NCBI RefSeq assembly: GCF_016086655.4
Contig: NC_052136.2
Coordinates: 39,502,866 to 39,566,865, forward strand
DNA from: Lepeophtheirus salmonis
Taxonomy: Eukaryota > Arthropoda > Copepoda > Siphonostomatoida > Caligidae
Direction of reading: 5' to 3'
DNA length: 64,000 nucleotides
Both the position numbers and the translations under genes were made by a program. A model generated the notes under the pieces. It was given only the letters and a program-made list of their open reading frames with translations, did not search any database and was not told where the DNA came from. Positions 1-12,100 of this stretch are shown here, piece after piece. Within the stretch, counting starts at the first letter, position 1; every line of letters starts with the position of its first letter.

Positions 1-1860
1 AAAATTAAATTAAATGATAAATTTAAAAATATTTGTTACTCTAATTTACATATTTTACTTATTCAAAATTTAGATAAGATTTAAAAAAAAGAGTAATCCA
101 TATGTTCAATTGAGTTTGTTAAAGAATTATTACATTATACGTTATTCAAATTAATTTTCATCATAGAAAAAATCAAATATATACAATATTTAGATTGCTC
201 TAATTTGTATGTTATATAAAACAAATAATGACTCTTGGAACAACATAATGCTAATTATACTACACAGAACAAATATATTTCGACTATTATGCCTTTTGAG
301 TGAAGTGGGTTGAAATAAATATAATTTGTATTATAGCAAATTCCTGCTAATTAGTTGGAAAAGAGTTAAAAACAACTTCAGTTATGTAATATGAACTTTT
401 GTACAGGTATAAAATTATTTTTGTATATTATATGTACATTCTGCATAATATGTAACTATACGTATCTTAAATCTTATTGGTATTAATGGATGAATGTACA
501 TTGAACATAACTAGGGATATTGTTAACGTACATCATATTTAGTCAATAATCAGGTATGTGTGCTTCCTTTTATTGTGGATTTCATATTTATTTGTGAACT
601 AGAGATAGATTTACAAATATGTAGTATTTGTATATTAGTTTGAATAATTTTTAAATATATAATTAATGTACAAAAATTTTCTTACATTTAGAAGTTAATC
701 AATCCAGAGGACAGTTTTTTTAAATTTCGATTACAGGTAGTGTGGAAAAGTTACCTTGTGGTATGAAAATAATCACTCAAAATTTTATTATTTTACGATT
801 TCATCTTCAAGTGGTACATTTTGTTAAAAGTTTTTGAAAAAAATGATAGTTTTGTCTATATTTCGATTAACTAAAATAAATATAATTTGATGACAAATAT
901 ATCGGATGACCTGCGGGAGGACAATCAGTTCCTTCCCATTTTTTCTGACATTAAAACGCTCAACAGTTTTAAAACTAACTAAATCTCAATTTAGAAACAA
1001 ATATCAACATATAATTCGCAGTTCCTTCCTGAGATTTAAAAGAAAAACTCTTAAACAAAGGAACAAAACAAAACTGCGTGTTAGTTAATTTTGTATATAT
1101 ACAATGTTTCTGGTTTGAAATCAGTCGACCGTTGTTATAGATTGAATTTTTGAGCTTATTGAATATATGAGGATAAAAACTCATATTTATATAAAATTTA
1201 TTATATATTAGCTGCAAGTCATTAAATAAAATATTGACCATTATGATATATTTTGTTAGCATTGAATTGGAATTTACCAAATAAATTTAATATATTTAAC
1301 TTTTGAATGTATTAGCAATTAAACTATTCATTGGAATGCATTAAAACAAGTACGTTTTATACACGAATCAGTAAAAATAAGTATTAACTTTCTCTTTTTT
1401 GTGGGAAAAAATGCAATTTAAAAAAAATTGTGAATACTATTTGTAGACTTGATTAATATCGTGCAAGTTGATTTCATAAAATAATTTGGTATCTAACTTT
1501 ATAAAAAAAATTAAATATAGCGAGAAAAAAAAATCATCAATTTTCTATAATTTTGAACAAAATATGTCACCTGAAGATGAACTCGTTGAACAAAGATATT
1601 TTATACTGATTATTTCAATATTCGAAGACAATTTTTGTGCACTACTTGTTACAAAATTCGAAACAAATTAAACATCCAAGCGTTCTAATATCCAGCTTCG
1701 CATTAAACTATTATTTGTCTTAAGTAGGGGAGTTTAGTTGATACGCAGGTAAGTAGAAACACTTTAATTTCCTATAAAGTTTCTACAAATAGTACTTTGA
1801 TACTTTTTCAATAGCTAGAGTTGTAAAAAGTTTGACTTTAGATGAGAGCAAGACTTTTTG
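1..1860. other. AT-rich intergenic DNA, no gene seen
   Basis: Short open stretches here (for example 906-1088 and 1486-1671) have no recognisable domain, splice context or composition shift, and are what AT-rich DNA yields by chance. Confidence 0.6.
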
Positions 1861-1879
1861 TAGTAGTAACCTAGATAGT

Positions 1880-2045
1880 GGTTTTTTTTTCCAAACCTAT
1901 AATCATTATTCTTTTATTCTCGAGGATATAACATCGAAGTATAATGTGCATTTGTGCTCATGAAAGACAAACAGCAGGAATGAGGATTTGATGAGGAGTT
2001 ATTAGTGTAACTCGATCTTGGACAAGGACAATTTACAACCTCGTG
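1880..2045 (+). repeat. Dispersed GTTGGCAAC-family repeat, partial copy
   Basis: Contains ATCATTATTCTTTTATTCTC, GAGGATATAAC and GCTCATGAAAGACA, matching the order in the copies at 15086, 51925 and 53925. The 5' motif is degenerate (AACCTAGATAGTGG). Confidence 0.5.
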
Positions 2046-3039
2046 TATATTTCTTCATTTTCATTTATTTTCTTCTGAAACTCAAATATTATCTGAATGT
2101 CTTTAAACTCTTTTAATTAATTTTATGAGTTAAATGCTGTCCATCAGTTATATATTTATTAATATATGATTGTTTGAAGTCACAGGGTATCCTAGAGTCA
2201 AGTTTATACATACTGTTTGAATCAGATTGCCATATATTTGAAAACAAGGGAAATATGGAGTAAAATTTTCTTTTTCTAATAGGTTGGAAGTAAAGAAGAT
2301 CATCTTAACCTTAATTTTTGAAACAGTCAAAAGAGGATTACGTGTCAAATAATGAATACTTGTTAAATTAAGTTTTGTTTCATATATATTTGATCCAATA
2401 TCCACTCATGGTTTTCTATTTTTATATGTCCATCTGGCCCCATCAATGGGGGGGGGGGATGTTGTGACAAACATTCATTTTGACTTGTACCAATAATCAC
2501 TATTATTTTTTCTATTACTATCTATCGATTCTGTATCAACTTGTCCCATCTAGATGGATTGATGCAAAAGTTACAGCATTAAAATTGATATTACAGTTAA
2601 AATATGAAAGTATTGATATAGTGCCTTAAACTGTATTTGGTTTTGAAAATTACAAAAATTAAACAGGAAATAGGTCTAAATATCATTAAACTGATTGTAT
2701 GTGAACTAGCCTGAATCTCCCTTTGTGTTAGTCGCAGTAACTATATTATGGTTACATGCAAACTTGAAATCAATTAATCGTAAAATATTTGAACATAACT
2801 AATCGCCTATTTGAATTAGGTTATAGAAATACCCAAAAAAATGTTATATCGTAAGTAGTTGAAGGAAGGTAAAAAAAATTACTTATATAAGATAAGTTTG
2901 GTTTATTTTTGGAAGTTACAAAAAGATAGAAGCAAAGCTTATTAATGGAAGCAACGTTGCTCAATGGACCACGCGTTTGAGATAATTTATTTTCTTAAAC
3001 TCAATTGATACTCGGTCGCTCCTAGAAAAGGGTATATAT

Positions 3040-3235
3040 TATTTAAGTTATCCTGGCATTTTCAATGATATAGAAAAAGAAACATTTCTAACCAAAGAAT
3101 CTCTTCAATTTAGAAGATTTTAAACATAATGCAAAGTCCTGACAACTAAATTATTCTTACCTAAAACACGTCAATATGTATAGTGTGAACACTACAGTTC
3201 CTCAATTCACAGGAAATTTCTCCATACTTCCTAAT
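3040..3235 (+). repeat. Local duplication, copy A
   Basis: CAAAGAATCTCTTCAATTTA, ACATAATGCAAAGTCCTGA, AACTAAATTATTCTTACC and AACACGTCAATATGTATAG match copy B about 0.8 kb downstream in order and orientation. Confidence 0.6.
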
Positions 3236-3859
3236 AATTATTTTGAATTCAATTCACTAGGTCTGACGGATATATTGTGGTACTAAAAACTTAACTTATA
3301 TCCAATTGATGTATCTATTCTAACCAATAGGAAGAATTTAAAATATATATATAAATATTAGATCAAGCAAAAGAGTTTAAAAAAAGGTAATTATTGCAAA
3401 TATTTGTTGGTGATACTGTGTAACGGAAAATGAATATTTATTTGTCTTTGGGGAAAACCTTTACTTTCTTCATAATTATATACGTTTCATATAACTAAAA
3501 AAAAAGAAATTTAATTTAGAGAAAGTTATTTCTTAATAATTTTAGAATAAATAAATCATGCAAAAAAATATTAAAATACTATATAATATAGCTAAAATAT
3601 ATTATTTCTTCAAAATACCGACTAATTGGTCATTGAACTTTTGAATGAGAGTAACAGATTGGACTCATCAGAAAAAAAGACTAAAAGGGAGAAGAATGAA
3701 AATAATTATTCGAAACACAGTCTTAGGACCGATCCAACACTCATTTACCTAATTTGTACGACTCCATCTGACAAAATGAAAGAAAAAAATGTTCAAAAAG
3801 ATAAATTTGCAAACACATTAGTATTTGTTGTGCTTCCAATATTTAATATTTATGTGGCA

Positions 3860-4022
3860 TTTTCACTCCTACAAAACAAGAAATATTTTCTATCACAGAA
3901 TCTCTTCAGGTTTAAAGATTATAACATAATGCAAAGTTCTGAAAACTAAATTATCCATACCCAGAACACGTCCAAATCTGTAGAGTGTACACAAAGATTT
4001 CTCAATTCAAGGGAAATTTGGG
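3860..4022 (+). repeat. Local duplication, copy B
   Basis: CAGAATCTCTTCAGGTTTA, ACATAATGCAAAGTTCTGA, AACTAAATTATCCATACC and AACACGTCCAAATCTGTAG are the counterparts of copy A at 3040-3235. No gene is apparent in either copy. Confidence 0.6.
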
Positions 4023-4024
4023 TT

Positions 4025-4357
4025 GAACGGGATATTTTTTTTTTTATATAGCTGTAAATTTTAAGAATTTGTTTAAAAAAATATATGTCTTTGTCAACAG
4101 TTGTGGATTTTATAATTTTTTTTGAGAATAGACATGGGTTTTTGATATTTATTCCAAAATAGTTAAATTTTTGCAAAGAGTTATAGATTTTTGAAAAAAG
4201 TTTAGTAATCAAATTGATAATTGAATTTATTTTTCAAAAAATTAAATATTTGAAACCTAATTTTTCAATTTTTTTCAAAATTTTTTTTTTTTTTTTTAGA
4301 AAAAATTCCAAAAACCAAGCCCCCTAGCCCTAAAATATAATCCTACGGACGTCCCTA
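4025..4357. mobile_element. AT-rich repeat with right-hand CGGACGTCCCTA end
   Basis: It ends CCTACGGACGTCCCTA, matching the right ends at 19438 and 40888, preceded by GCCCCCTAGCCC. The interior repeats TTTTTGAATTTTT-like runs and includes a 20-nt-class poly-T (about 4281-4299). No left terminus was found. Confidence 0.5.
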
Positions 4358-4680
4358 ATAGCACAAATGTATTTTTTAACTATTATCCCAAAAAAATATT
4401 AAATTTATCAAAAATCTACAACTATTCACAAAAAATTTCAAAACTCATTGCTATTCACAATAATTAAATTTTTGGAAAAAAATTTCAAAAATCCATATTC
4501 TTTGACTAAATATACAAGTTGTTGGAAAAAAAAATCTAATTTAAAATTTCTAATATTTTAGTTTTCCTTTAAAAAATGCAAATATTAAATTTTTTAGAGA
4601 AAATTTTGAAAAATTAAACTAAACTTTAATCCAGATTCCAAAAAAAAACACCAGATTCTCCGAATCCGATTAATCATCCC
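4358..4680. repeat. Degenerate A-rich repeat block next to the CAGGGGCG-type element
   Basis: It contains repeated ATCTACAACTATTCACAAA and ATTTCAAAAATCCATA-like units, the same filler found inside the CAGGGGCG-type elements. It is probably the remainder of another copy whose ends are lost. Confidence 0.45.
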
Positions 4681-4699
4681 ATCACTGTTAAAAACATTT

Positions 4700-6530
4700 T
4701 TTTTATCACATTTGTGAAATTTGTGTGAAATCTTTTTTTAATGACATTTTTTGGGATAACGTTTATTTTTAAATGGCATTCCGTTGATGAGGTTTTATTT
4801 TATTTACACATATTATTTGAATAAATTAATTGCCTTTTTAAAATAATACAAACAAATTGATTGTTTTCACTATTGCACATTGATTAATTGAATATTTTTT
4901 TGTTTGTCCTAAAATGGGAATAGTAAGTGATACGGAACGCATTCAATTTTGTAAAATGATGTAAATATGTTAATTATATTTTTGTGATAATGAGGCTGTT
5001 TAGAGTGCATTTTAAAATTTCAATTTTTTTAAGATTGCCTACTTGAAATAAACAAAGATACAATGTATTTCCCCCCAAAAATATATACAAAAATAAAAGA
5101 ATAATGCGTCAGCTGAATAAAAGGAGCTAGTGACAATTTTATTTTTATAAAATTAGAAATTTAGCAATATTTATTAATACATTATAATCATGAATTTCAG
5201 CTATTTAACGCACGGTAAAAGAAGGCTTTCAACTCATCTGAACTGCTTGCATGTATATTTTCTTCAATGTTAATATAACAAGATTAGTCAGCAATTATTT
5301 TTAGTTCTCACTGAAAAATTACAAGCATAACGGTTTATATTCGTAGAGAATAATTGAAAAACCTAAATAAAACATTAGTAAATAAAGAATCAATTGGAGA
5401 AAAAAATGCTACATTTTTACTTTTATCTATTATATTTACTCAAACAAATGCCGCTAATGACGTCACTATCAAGAAAAAATGTTTGCCCTACGATTTTCTT
5501 ATTGTTTAAATTTTTTCTAATAAAATTAATAACAGTTGACTCTTGTATGATTTCAAGCAGCTGACTCAAATAATTTAATCAAATTTGTTTATTATGAACT
5601 TAAATAGTGTACTACATAAGATTTTCATTTAGATCCAGAATAACTACAGAACTTCGTTGAGATTTCGTGTTATTTCATAGTTAGTCATGGATTTTTTTTT
5701 TTAATTTTCAACATTGTAATCGAAATTAGATCAGCTAATAGGAATAAAAATATTAAAAACTATTAATTAATGAAAGCACAAGATAGATAAAATAATGAAA
5801 AACTGGGATAAAACTCTTCAATTTAGGACGTTCATCTCTTCAAAAATTGTTCATACTAAAGGACAATCCACTTCAACGTAGAATAGTATCGATATCATAC
5901 AGCATATCTGGTCACATCTAGGGCATAGTCCCAAGAACTAATTACCAAATTTAGTATTTCATTAATTATCAATTTAATATATATAATAATTTATGTATCC
6001 TTAAACAATAATTAAGTGTTGGCAACAAGGAAAAAAGAGAAAACTGCCTGCCATGTGTTTTTTTTTTAATCTTTCCTTTCTTTTTTTATAAGTCAAGGGT
6101 TGCAAGCGGGTAAAAAGCTCAAAGTACGTGCCATAACAATCATTGGACCTATTTTGTTGGTCAAATTAAGGACCAATACAGTCCTAAACTTCTTGAAATC
6201 GGATAATTTGACACGGAAAAACTATTAAAAAAATATTACTTTTCAAAAAGGAACCTGCCATTTTTTTTTTTTTCAATAAAGATACTAAATGGCAAACTAA
6301 TCTTGTCAAACGTAATTTTTATTATTATTGTGCTTCATTGCAATAGTTATAATCAATAGAATGTACCCATATTTACCTAAAGAAACAACTATCTAATTTG
6401 CAAATAATATTATTGAGTAATGTAATTAATTGCTCATAAATTTGTTATTTATTTGCTTATCATTATCAGAATATTTCTTAATTTTATTACAAATGAAATT
6501 ATAAAATCAAACTGAAAAATAGGAATGATC
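4700..6530. other. AT-rich intergenic DNA, no gene seen
   Basis: It holds a CRE palindrome at 5458-5465, homopolymer runs and a partial GTTGGCAAC motif at 6018, but no supported coding feature. Confidence 0.55.
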
Positions 6531-6539
6531 TATACTTTT

Positions 6540-6680
6540 TTGTATCCGGGTCGGTTTGGATTTTTAACCGTAAATATTCGAGTAAATTTTGGTTACTCAA
6601 ACTTTTTGGATCCAAAACCAAAATGACACGTGTACAGGTTAAGGCTCCAAAACGTGGACTCAATAGATGGATTTACAAAT
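6540..6680. repeat. GGATCC/CGGGTCGG word-repeat patch
   Basis: GTATCCGGGTCGGTTTGGAT, TACTCAAAC, TTTGGATCCAAAACC are reused in short range. A similar patch at 7620-7870 (GATCCAAAAAATCC, GGATCTCGAGC, GACCCG) lies on the other side of the mariner relic at 6768-7190 and may be the other part of one old element. Confidence 0.35.
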
Positions 6681-6767
6681 ACATCAATCATTTTATACTT
6701 TCAATAATTGGCTAAAAAAAACAAAATGTTAACAAAACATTTAGACAAGGTTTTTTCAAAACATTTT

Positions 6768-7190
6768 TCAAGTCTTTACACGTCGCCTGAAGGCCATACA
6801 GGAGTTTATGGGAAACCCCTCAGACAAGTTGGCCCATGCAGCCACTATGAAGGACTTCAGTGAGCCCACATTTGGATGTTGGGTCCAGTTGGTTTCCCTT
6901 TCAAAAATGCCTCATATAGAAAGCTACAGTTGGTCCTTGTGAAATAAACTAATCCGAAGTTGTGATTTATAGCCCTCCTGATGGTCCTATGAACAACAAA
7001 GAAGTCGTTTTGAGAGTATTTTGATAGAATTATTGGGATCCTCCTTTATGTTTTTCTTTAAACTCGACAAGAACTTCGTATCCCTCTTTAAATTATGCGC
7101 TCCACTTCCTGACATTCTGGACAAGTCTTCTCCATTTTTTTCCCCTCTTGGCCAACTTTTAAACCAGGCTCTTAGAACAATTAACAATGT
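6768..7190 (-). pseudogene. Internally deleted Tc1/mariner-type transposase relic
   Basis: Minus-strand reading starts with LKRDTKFLSSLKKNIKEDP and NSIKILSKRL, like the N-terminal helix-turn-helix region of Tc1/mariner transposases. After a frameshift it continues as TIRRAINHNFGLVYFTRTN, also a typical N-terminal segment. It then jumps to HPNVGSLKSFIVAAWANLS and MAFRRRVKT before TGA (6770-6768), which matches the family's extreme C-terminus. The catalytic middle (DDD/E) is absent, so this is a shortened copy. It cannot make active enzyme. Confidence 0.72.
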
Positions 7191-8531
7191 TTGTAATCTT
7201 CATGACATAATCTCCAGCATCTAGGAGATTAAAAAAAGAACAGCAGAAACATAATATCAAAAAATAATCACGAAACCTCTTCATAGTAATAAAAAAACAT
7301 CCACGTTTTGCTGCCCTACCCCGCACATTCCCGAATTGTGTAATCATTTTAACCAAATTTCCGAATTAAATAAAATATAATCTGGATTACAGTTATATTT
7401 TTACTGATTACTGATGCCAAAAAATGACAATGTTATTACTGTTCGGACATAATTATTAGTGATTTTTTATCATTATTGTTAAAATAACATTGGAATAACC
7501 CTGTCATGCAACTGTTTATGCAGATATCGCTCCAAGCATTAATCGGATAAGCTCTGTTCGATATAGACAGTACCTTTTTTTAAACTAGGATTAAGTATTA
7601 AGCTATACTATAAGCTGTTTAAGATCCAAAAAATCCTTCGTATTTTTTATGACTCGTAAAAATTTGCCTTTACCCTGTCTTCGTAATTTGGATCTCGAGC
7701 AAAGACCCGTACATCTTTATTATGCAAAACTATAATTTATATAATTTCCGAAAAAAAATTATTGCATTTTTTTAGGATCTGTTAATGTTTTTAGTACCCA
7801 AAGCCGGTTCATATCTCCGATCTATTCTGATAATACAATACCCAGGTACTACTTCAGATCCGTCCTATCTCTACTCTACATTGTATTTCTACTATAAATA
7901 AAGCCACAATTCCTACTTTGCAAAAATAAATATTGTCATATAATTTATAGATTTGATGACTCTTACATATAAATTATGGATCAATTAGTAATTTTACATA
8001 CTTTACTAATATCAATTATCTATGATTATGAAATTCACAATATGAAAACTTTTAAACTTTTCAAAATTAATATTGAACAACAACATTACATACACTTAAT
8101 TATTTCACAACTTTTTTCATGTAGTGAACCATTATATAATTCAAGTTCTTACGGAAGGATATGTAGTTGAACAGTTTCCGAGTTAAAAATATTTTATTTT
8201 AATTCTTTGTAGCTGATAAAGAGAATTGAGAATGAAATTGAACACCATTTTCCTAACTGAGAAATTAAACTTATCGTAAATACATTCGATTAAAAGTATC
8301 TTAGTTAAATTTTAAAGCGGTTTCATGTGGTAATAACACTCTTGATATTACCCACCTTGGGTCTCTAAACAATTAAGTTTTTTATGATAAATCATTAATA
8401 ATAAGAAAAACGTTGAAATATTGCTGTGTATTTAGGTCTCAAAATGGGATTAGCAAATAAAAAGAATTAAACTTTCACTTGCCATCAAAAATATATATTT
8501 CAGAACCTAATATTAATGTATTAAAATAATA

Positions 8532-8569
8532 AAATGATTCTAATTAGGGTTGTCTGATTAGAATCATTT
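8532..8569. other. 13-bp hairpin AAATGATTCTAAT
   Basis: AAATGATTCTAAT (8532-8544) and its exact reverse complement (8557-8569) around a 12-nt loop, with weaker pairing further out (ATTAAAAT against ATTTTTTTAAT). It may be the centre of a small fold-back repeat. Confidence 0.5.
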
Positions 8570-8639
8570 AATATTTTTTTAATCATTAATTTAACTCAAT
8601 TTTATATATTTTTTCACTTTAATACAAATTGATAATTAA

Positions 8640-8842
8640 TTATATAAAATACTCAATTCATTATTCTATTAATTTTGACTATAAATTCCCTGCCGACTTC
8701 ATATATCTTCATAAGAATAATCAGTTAATCTGGCATTGTGTTCCATCGTTTTTCTTGGTGTACGATGAGAAATTGACCACCTTCCTGTCCATATCTTGCT
8801 CCAGCATAGTGGTTATGTCGAAATATTTAATGACGTGGACAA
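8640..8842 (-). pseudogene. hAT-family transposase relic, continuation beyond the inserted element
   Basis: Read from 8842 downward, the minus strand gives HVIKYFDITTM, then after a frameshift GARYGQEGGQF, VHQEKRWNTMPD and LMKIYEVGREF. In hAT proteins the segment VIKYFR...GG..L..PQ.VRWNT follows directly after the LLNLLAKD...VKEHV block, so this is the missing next piece of the relic at 11358-12100. The reading fades below about 8640; the C-terminal dimerisation region was not recovered. Confidence 0.78.
8835..8842. repeat. Target-site duplication GTGGACAA, left copy
   Basis: Exact direct repeat of 11358-11365 lying directly outside the left inverted repeat. Read on the minus strand it lies within the codons of the interrupted hAT transposase. 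Confidence 0.85.
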
Positions 8843-9125
8843 TAGGGTATCCCGTAACTGTATTTTTTTGAGCTATACAAACAAAAGAGGTATCAAAATT
8901 TGCATAACTTTACACAGTTTACGGAAATAGTAAAAAAAATATTGCGTCTTCAAAGATTTAAACTGTATTTCTAAAATAACACAAAAAAAGAATATGCTAT
9001 GATTAAAACAAGAATGGGAACTCGGTAGAGCTCTAAACCTCCGCTTGCGGTCATTTTTTGGTGTTACTTTGACCTTGGACTTTGACATCTCCAAATGTAA
9101 TGGCTTCTTACTGTGACCATATATA
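8843..9125 (+). repeat. Left terminal inverted repeat of the 2.5-kb transposon
   Basis: Matches the reverse complement of 11050-11357 with small gaps. Conserved blocks include TGATTAAAACAAGAATGGG, CCTCCGCTT, GGTCATTTTTT, TTGACCTT and AAATGTAATGGC. The arms have diverged visibly, so the insertion is old. Confidence 0.85.
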
Positions 9126-9480
9126 ATCTTAGAACCAAGTTTGATGAAAATCGATCCGTAACTTTTATAATTATATTTTATTTTATTATTATAATGAATT
9201 ATACTAAACTTTGTATCATTTGGAGGGCCTTACCCGACTTCGATTTTTTTTTTTAATAAATTTACGTTTTTCCATAATTAAACTGATTCTCTAAATAATA
9301 CAAAAATGCCTATTCAAAGGTATTTTATTATTAAAATGAATGATCCAAAATATAGAAAAATAAAATAAGTAAACTGGAGCTTATAATCCAGGACAAAACT
9401 CAGAATTTAAACATATTTTTTGTCCAAAATTTAACATTTCTGCTCGAGATTGCAATTTATTTCTTATAAAACCATCTCAA

Positions 9481-10936
9481 TCAACTAGCGTTGATTACAC
9501 TTTGTGAAGCATCTGTTACCAGTTTAACACATCTTTCCACTGATTGCGTGTGACAAGAAAGCTCAACAATTTCTAATTTCTTATTTTTAGCCATGATTTG
9601 AAGATCCTCATTAGAAATATTTTAAAGAACCGGTGGTACTGTAAATTTACATTCGTGCCACACAATAATCTCGCTGTAGTCTCTTGTATAAAAGTTTACT
9701 TTTGGTGATTTAAATATTCTGCTTTCAGTGCTAATTTCAGTTCCCCTAACTTTTATTAGTCTTTGCAATGCCAACTCCCAAATATGGTCCCGCTCATGAA
9801 ACAACATACTGACAAGTAGGTTTACTGGGTGCGCAAAAACACATTTATTTCAATAACAGGGTCCACGACAGGCCTAAGATTTTCTGGTAAAAAATCTTGA
9901 GAAAACAATCAGTTCAAAAAAATGCAAAGGCCAATCCTTCAAAGACTTTTTTTGTTTGAGTAGGAACCACACCAAAGCGTAGATTTTAAGCACGTAATTG
10001 AAAAGCACTTGCAAGTTTTTTGATGGATTATGAGTAGTTGCATAATGTCTGAGTAAACGATTAGTAGTAGTAAGTCCTCTTGAGTGTGCCAATTTTCCGG
10101 GTTTACAGTTTACCAGCTCAGGAGCACAGGAACCATTTGAAACGGGTTGACATATTTTATGCAGATATTTTTGATCTGTACACATTCTTCGGCAAGTTAG
10201 TCAAATTACCAGTCACTGCAGAACAAGGAACGACAGTTTCATTTTCACAGCCAGCCAATCGTTTTTCAATTGGTCCGGAAAATACTTTTGGCCCCAAAGT
10301 TCCCCCATTTAAACTCAAAAATAAATGACTAAGGGGTAACTCATTGGCATGAAGCATACAAATGCATCATTGTAACGTTGTATCTAAGTATTGAATCATA
10401 CCACTTTTCCAACCAATGTTTGTTGCAGTTCTGTCACATCCAACGGTCATTATGCCATCTAAATTCTAAACTTGTCCCTCTAATAAATTTTTAAACGAAG
10501 TAAAAATGACCCTACTTGTAACACGACTTATCGTTGTATGTCCCAAATAAAAGGGTCCAGGTTCTGATAAAACTGAGATGTGATCTTCTATAACTTCTTT
10601 GTGATGGTAATAGTCCCCTATTTTCTTATTTATCTGAGTTTTGTCTTTTCGTCCATCAAAGCAAATACTTCTAATGACAACTCCTTCAAAAGCTTTTACG
10701 CGAGCTTTAGATATAGCTCTGTGATTCTTGTTTTCATCAATGACCAGAGTGGAATTTTATAAAGAAACTAAGCCAAAGTCACGCAAAACTGCAGATGCAA
10801 CAGAAGCAACAGATTGCATCGATAACCTGCATCTATCATAGGGATTTACAACTGTTGACAACGCAAATAATCGATTTTCCGTTGAAGTCGATAGTGAATC
10901 GGTCGGGGAAGCCTCTATTATTGGACACGTTTCCTA
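9481..10936 (-). pseudogene. Decayed transposase-like protein of the 2.5-kb transposon
   Basis: Minus-strand reading from 10936 to a TGA at 9483-9481 gives a protein-like series broken by in-frame stops (first at 10759-10757) and at least two frameshifts (near 10160-10185 and 9810-9875). Ordered landmarks are FDGRKDKTQ, TVGCDRTATNIG, LHANELPLSHLFLSLNGG, GPKVFSGPIEKRLAGCE, CTDQKYLHKICQ, GLTTTNRLLRHY, WELALQRLIKVRG, VNFYTRDYSEII and CHTQSVERCVKLVTDAS. I recall this block pattern from multi-copy uncharacterised proteins in arthropods and cnidarians, but cannot name the superfamily. Its place between long inverted repeats makes it the likely transposase. It cannot encode a working protein as it stands, and about 450 codons are left. 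Confidence 0.75.
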
Positions 10937-11049
10937 AAAAAATCAACTCTTTAATTCATCATTGAAATTTTTGGAACAAAATCCGATCTTTTAGTGAAAC
11001 ATGAATGTTTTTTTTCTCTCATTGACTTTTCTTCCTACCTCTGATGATA

Positions 11050-11357
11050 TATATTGTCACAGGAAGAGGCCATTACATTTTGAGAAGTCAAGATTAACGT
11101 TTAAGGTCAATATCATACCAAAAAAAATGACCATAAGCGGAGGTTTTGCACTCTATTGAGTGCCCATTCTTGTTTTAATCATAAAATAAATCTCAAAATT
11201 TATTTTTGCACTATTTTAGACATATGGTTTAAAGATGTGAAGACGTAAATTTTGACAAAACTTTTAAGAGCGGTCTAAATGATGCAAATTTTTTTGTTTT
11301 TACTATTTTCGTAATTGTGCTTGCATAGCTCAGAAAATAATTTAACGGGACACACTA
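11050..11357 (-). repeat. Right terminal inverted repeat of the 2.5-kb transposon
   Basis: Partner of 8843-9125. It ends TTTAACGGGACACACTA immediately before the second target copy. Confidence 0.85.
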
Positions 11358-11365
11358 GTGGACAA
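11358..11365. repeat. Target-site duplication GTGGACAA, right copy
   Basis: Exact direct repeat of 8835-8842 directly outside the right inverted repeat. Confidence 0.85.
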
Positions 11366-12100
11366 CAGTACTTTTCACACCTTCAATTTAGAGGTCACAA
11401 GCTAAAAGATTTAATAAATGCATCCATATGTAAGGAAAAAGCTCTCAGGCTTTTTTGATTTTCCTTGGAAATTCCTCATCTTAATAAGATTAGCCGCATG
11501 TTCCTTTACAACACTTCCTGCATAACAATTGCAATCATGTTTAACCTTTGTTATTGAATTTAGAACCAAATGTATGATATATTCAGTGCAGTGTTTTTTT
11601 CCTGATGTGTCTATCGTCTCAAGTAAGAAAAAATGACCAATTGATTTTGTTAGAGTGACGCATATTATAGGTTATGTATGGATGTTCGACCATCCATCGA
11701 TGGAAAGACATAGTGTTTCATTATTCCGAATATCTGTACATTTTTTAAATTCCTTTTCATAAACACACTCTAAATACGTATCAGCAATATCTTTTCTGCA
11801 GGGAGAATTATAGCCTGGTTTGAGGGTTTGAACCATTTTGAAAAATTGGGAGGGCTCAACAAGTCAAAAAGGTAAATTTGTAGCAAATATCTTCCTTGCA
11901 ATTCCTTCATTCATTTTAAAGTTTTGATTAACTGAAGTTTTTAAAACAAATTTATCTAAAATTGCTGCACTCATACATCTAAATGGGGTATAAGAATTGG
12001 CACTTGTAAGGAGTTTGATACTGACTTTTTCAAAGTTGGGTAGTTCAAGTTTGAACTTAATTCATGAGGAGTAGATGATTGAGGAACAGAACCTGTAGAG
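11358..12100 (-). pseudogene. hAT-family transposase relic, N-terminal to middle part
   Basis: Minus-strand reading gives MSAAILDKFV, then GIARKIFATNLPF, a stop, LVEPSQFFKMVQTLKPGYN, DIADTYLECVYEKEFKKC, LSIDGWSNIHT, ETIDTSGKKHCTEYI, VVKEHAANLIKM and SFFLTYGC. The order, the DGWSN block, the IDTSG block and the later YGCSAHLLNLLA-like segment are typical of hAT transposases. Stops (for example at 11415-11413) and frameshifts show it is dead. It continues into ACDL-IEGVKSTVV up to the edge of the inserted 2.5-kb transposon and resumes on the far side (8842 downward). The 5' boundary is uncertain. Confidence 0.82.

Larger units (their letters stand above)
8843..11357 (-). mobile_element. 2.5-kb DNA transposon with long inverted repeats and 8-bp target duplication
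   Basis: The two ends are inverted copies of each other. Left TAGGGTATCCCGTAA and right (reverse complement) TAGTGTGTCCCGTTA start arms of about 280-310 bp that stay alignable inward to about 9125 and 11050. The arms share GAGCTAT, TGATTAAAACAAGAATGGG, ACCTCCGCTT and AAATGTAATGGC. Exact GTGGACAA flanks both ends (8835-8842 and 11358-11365). The interior holds a decayed minus-strand protein relic. Removing the element and one target copy restores continuous reading of the surrounding hAT transposase. An 8-bp duplication and ends starting TAG fit hAT-like or P-like superfamilies, but the internal protein does not look like a usual hAT transposase, so the superfamily is left open. Confidence 0.88.

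Noticed and set aside
6780..6990. Plus-strand reading RRLKAIQEFMGNPSDKLAHA as a gene
   Set aside because: The opposite strand reads the conserved mariner C-terminus and N-terminal blocks, which explains the segment better.
10080..10328. Plus-strand 82-codon open frame
   Set aside because: It is antisense to the decayed transposase of the 2.5-kb element, whose minus-strand reading has clear protein blocks.
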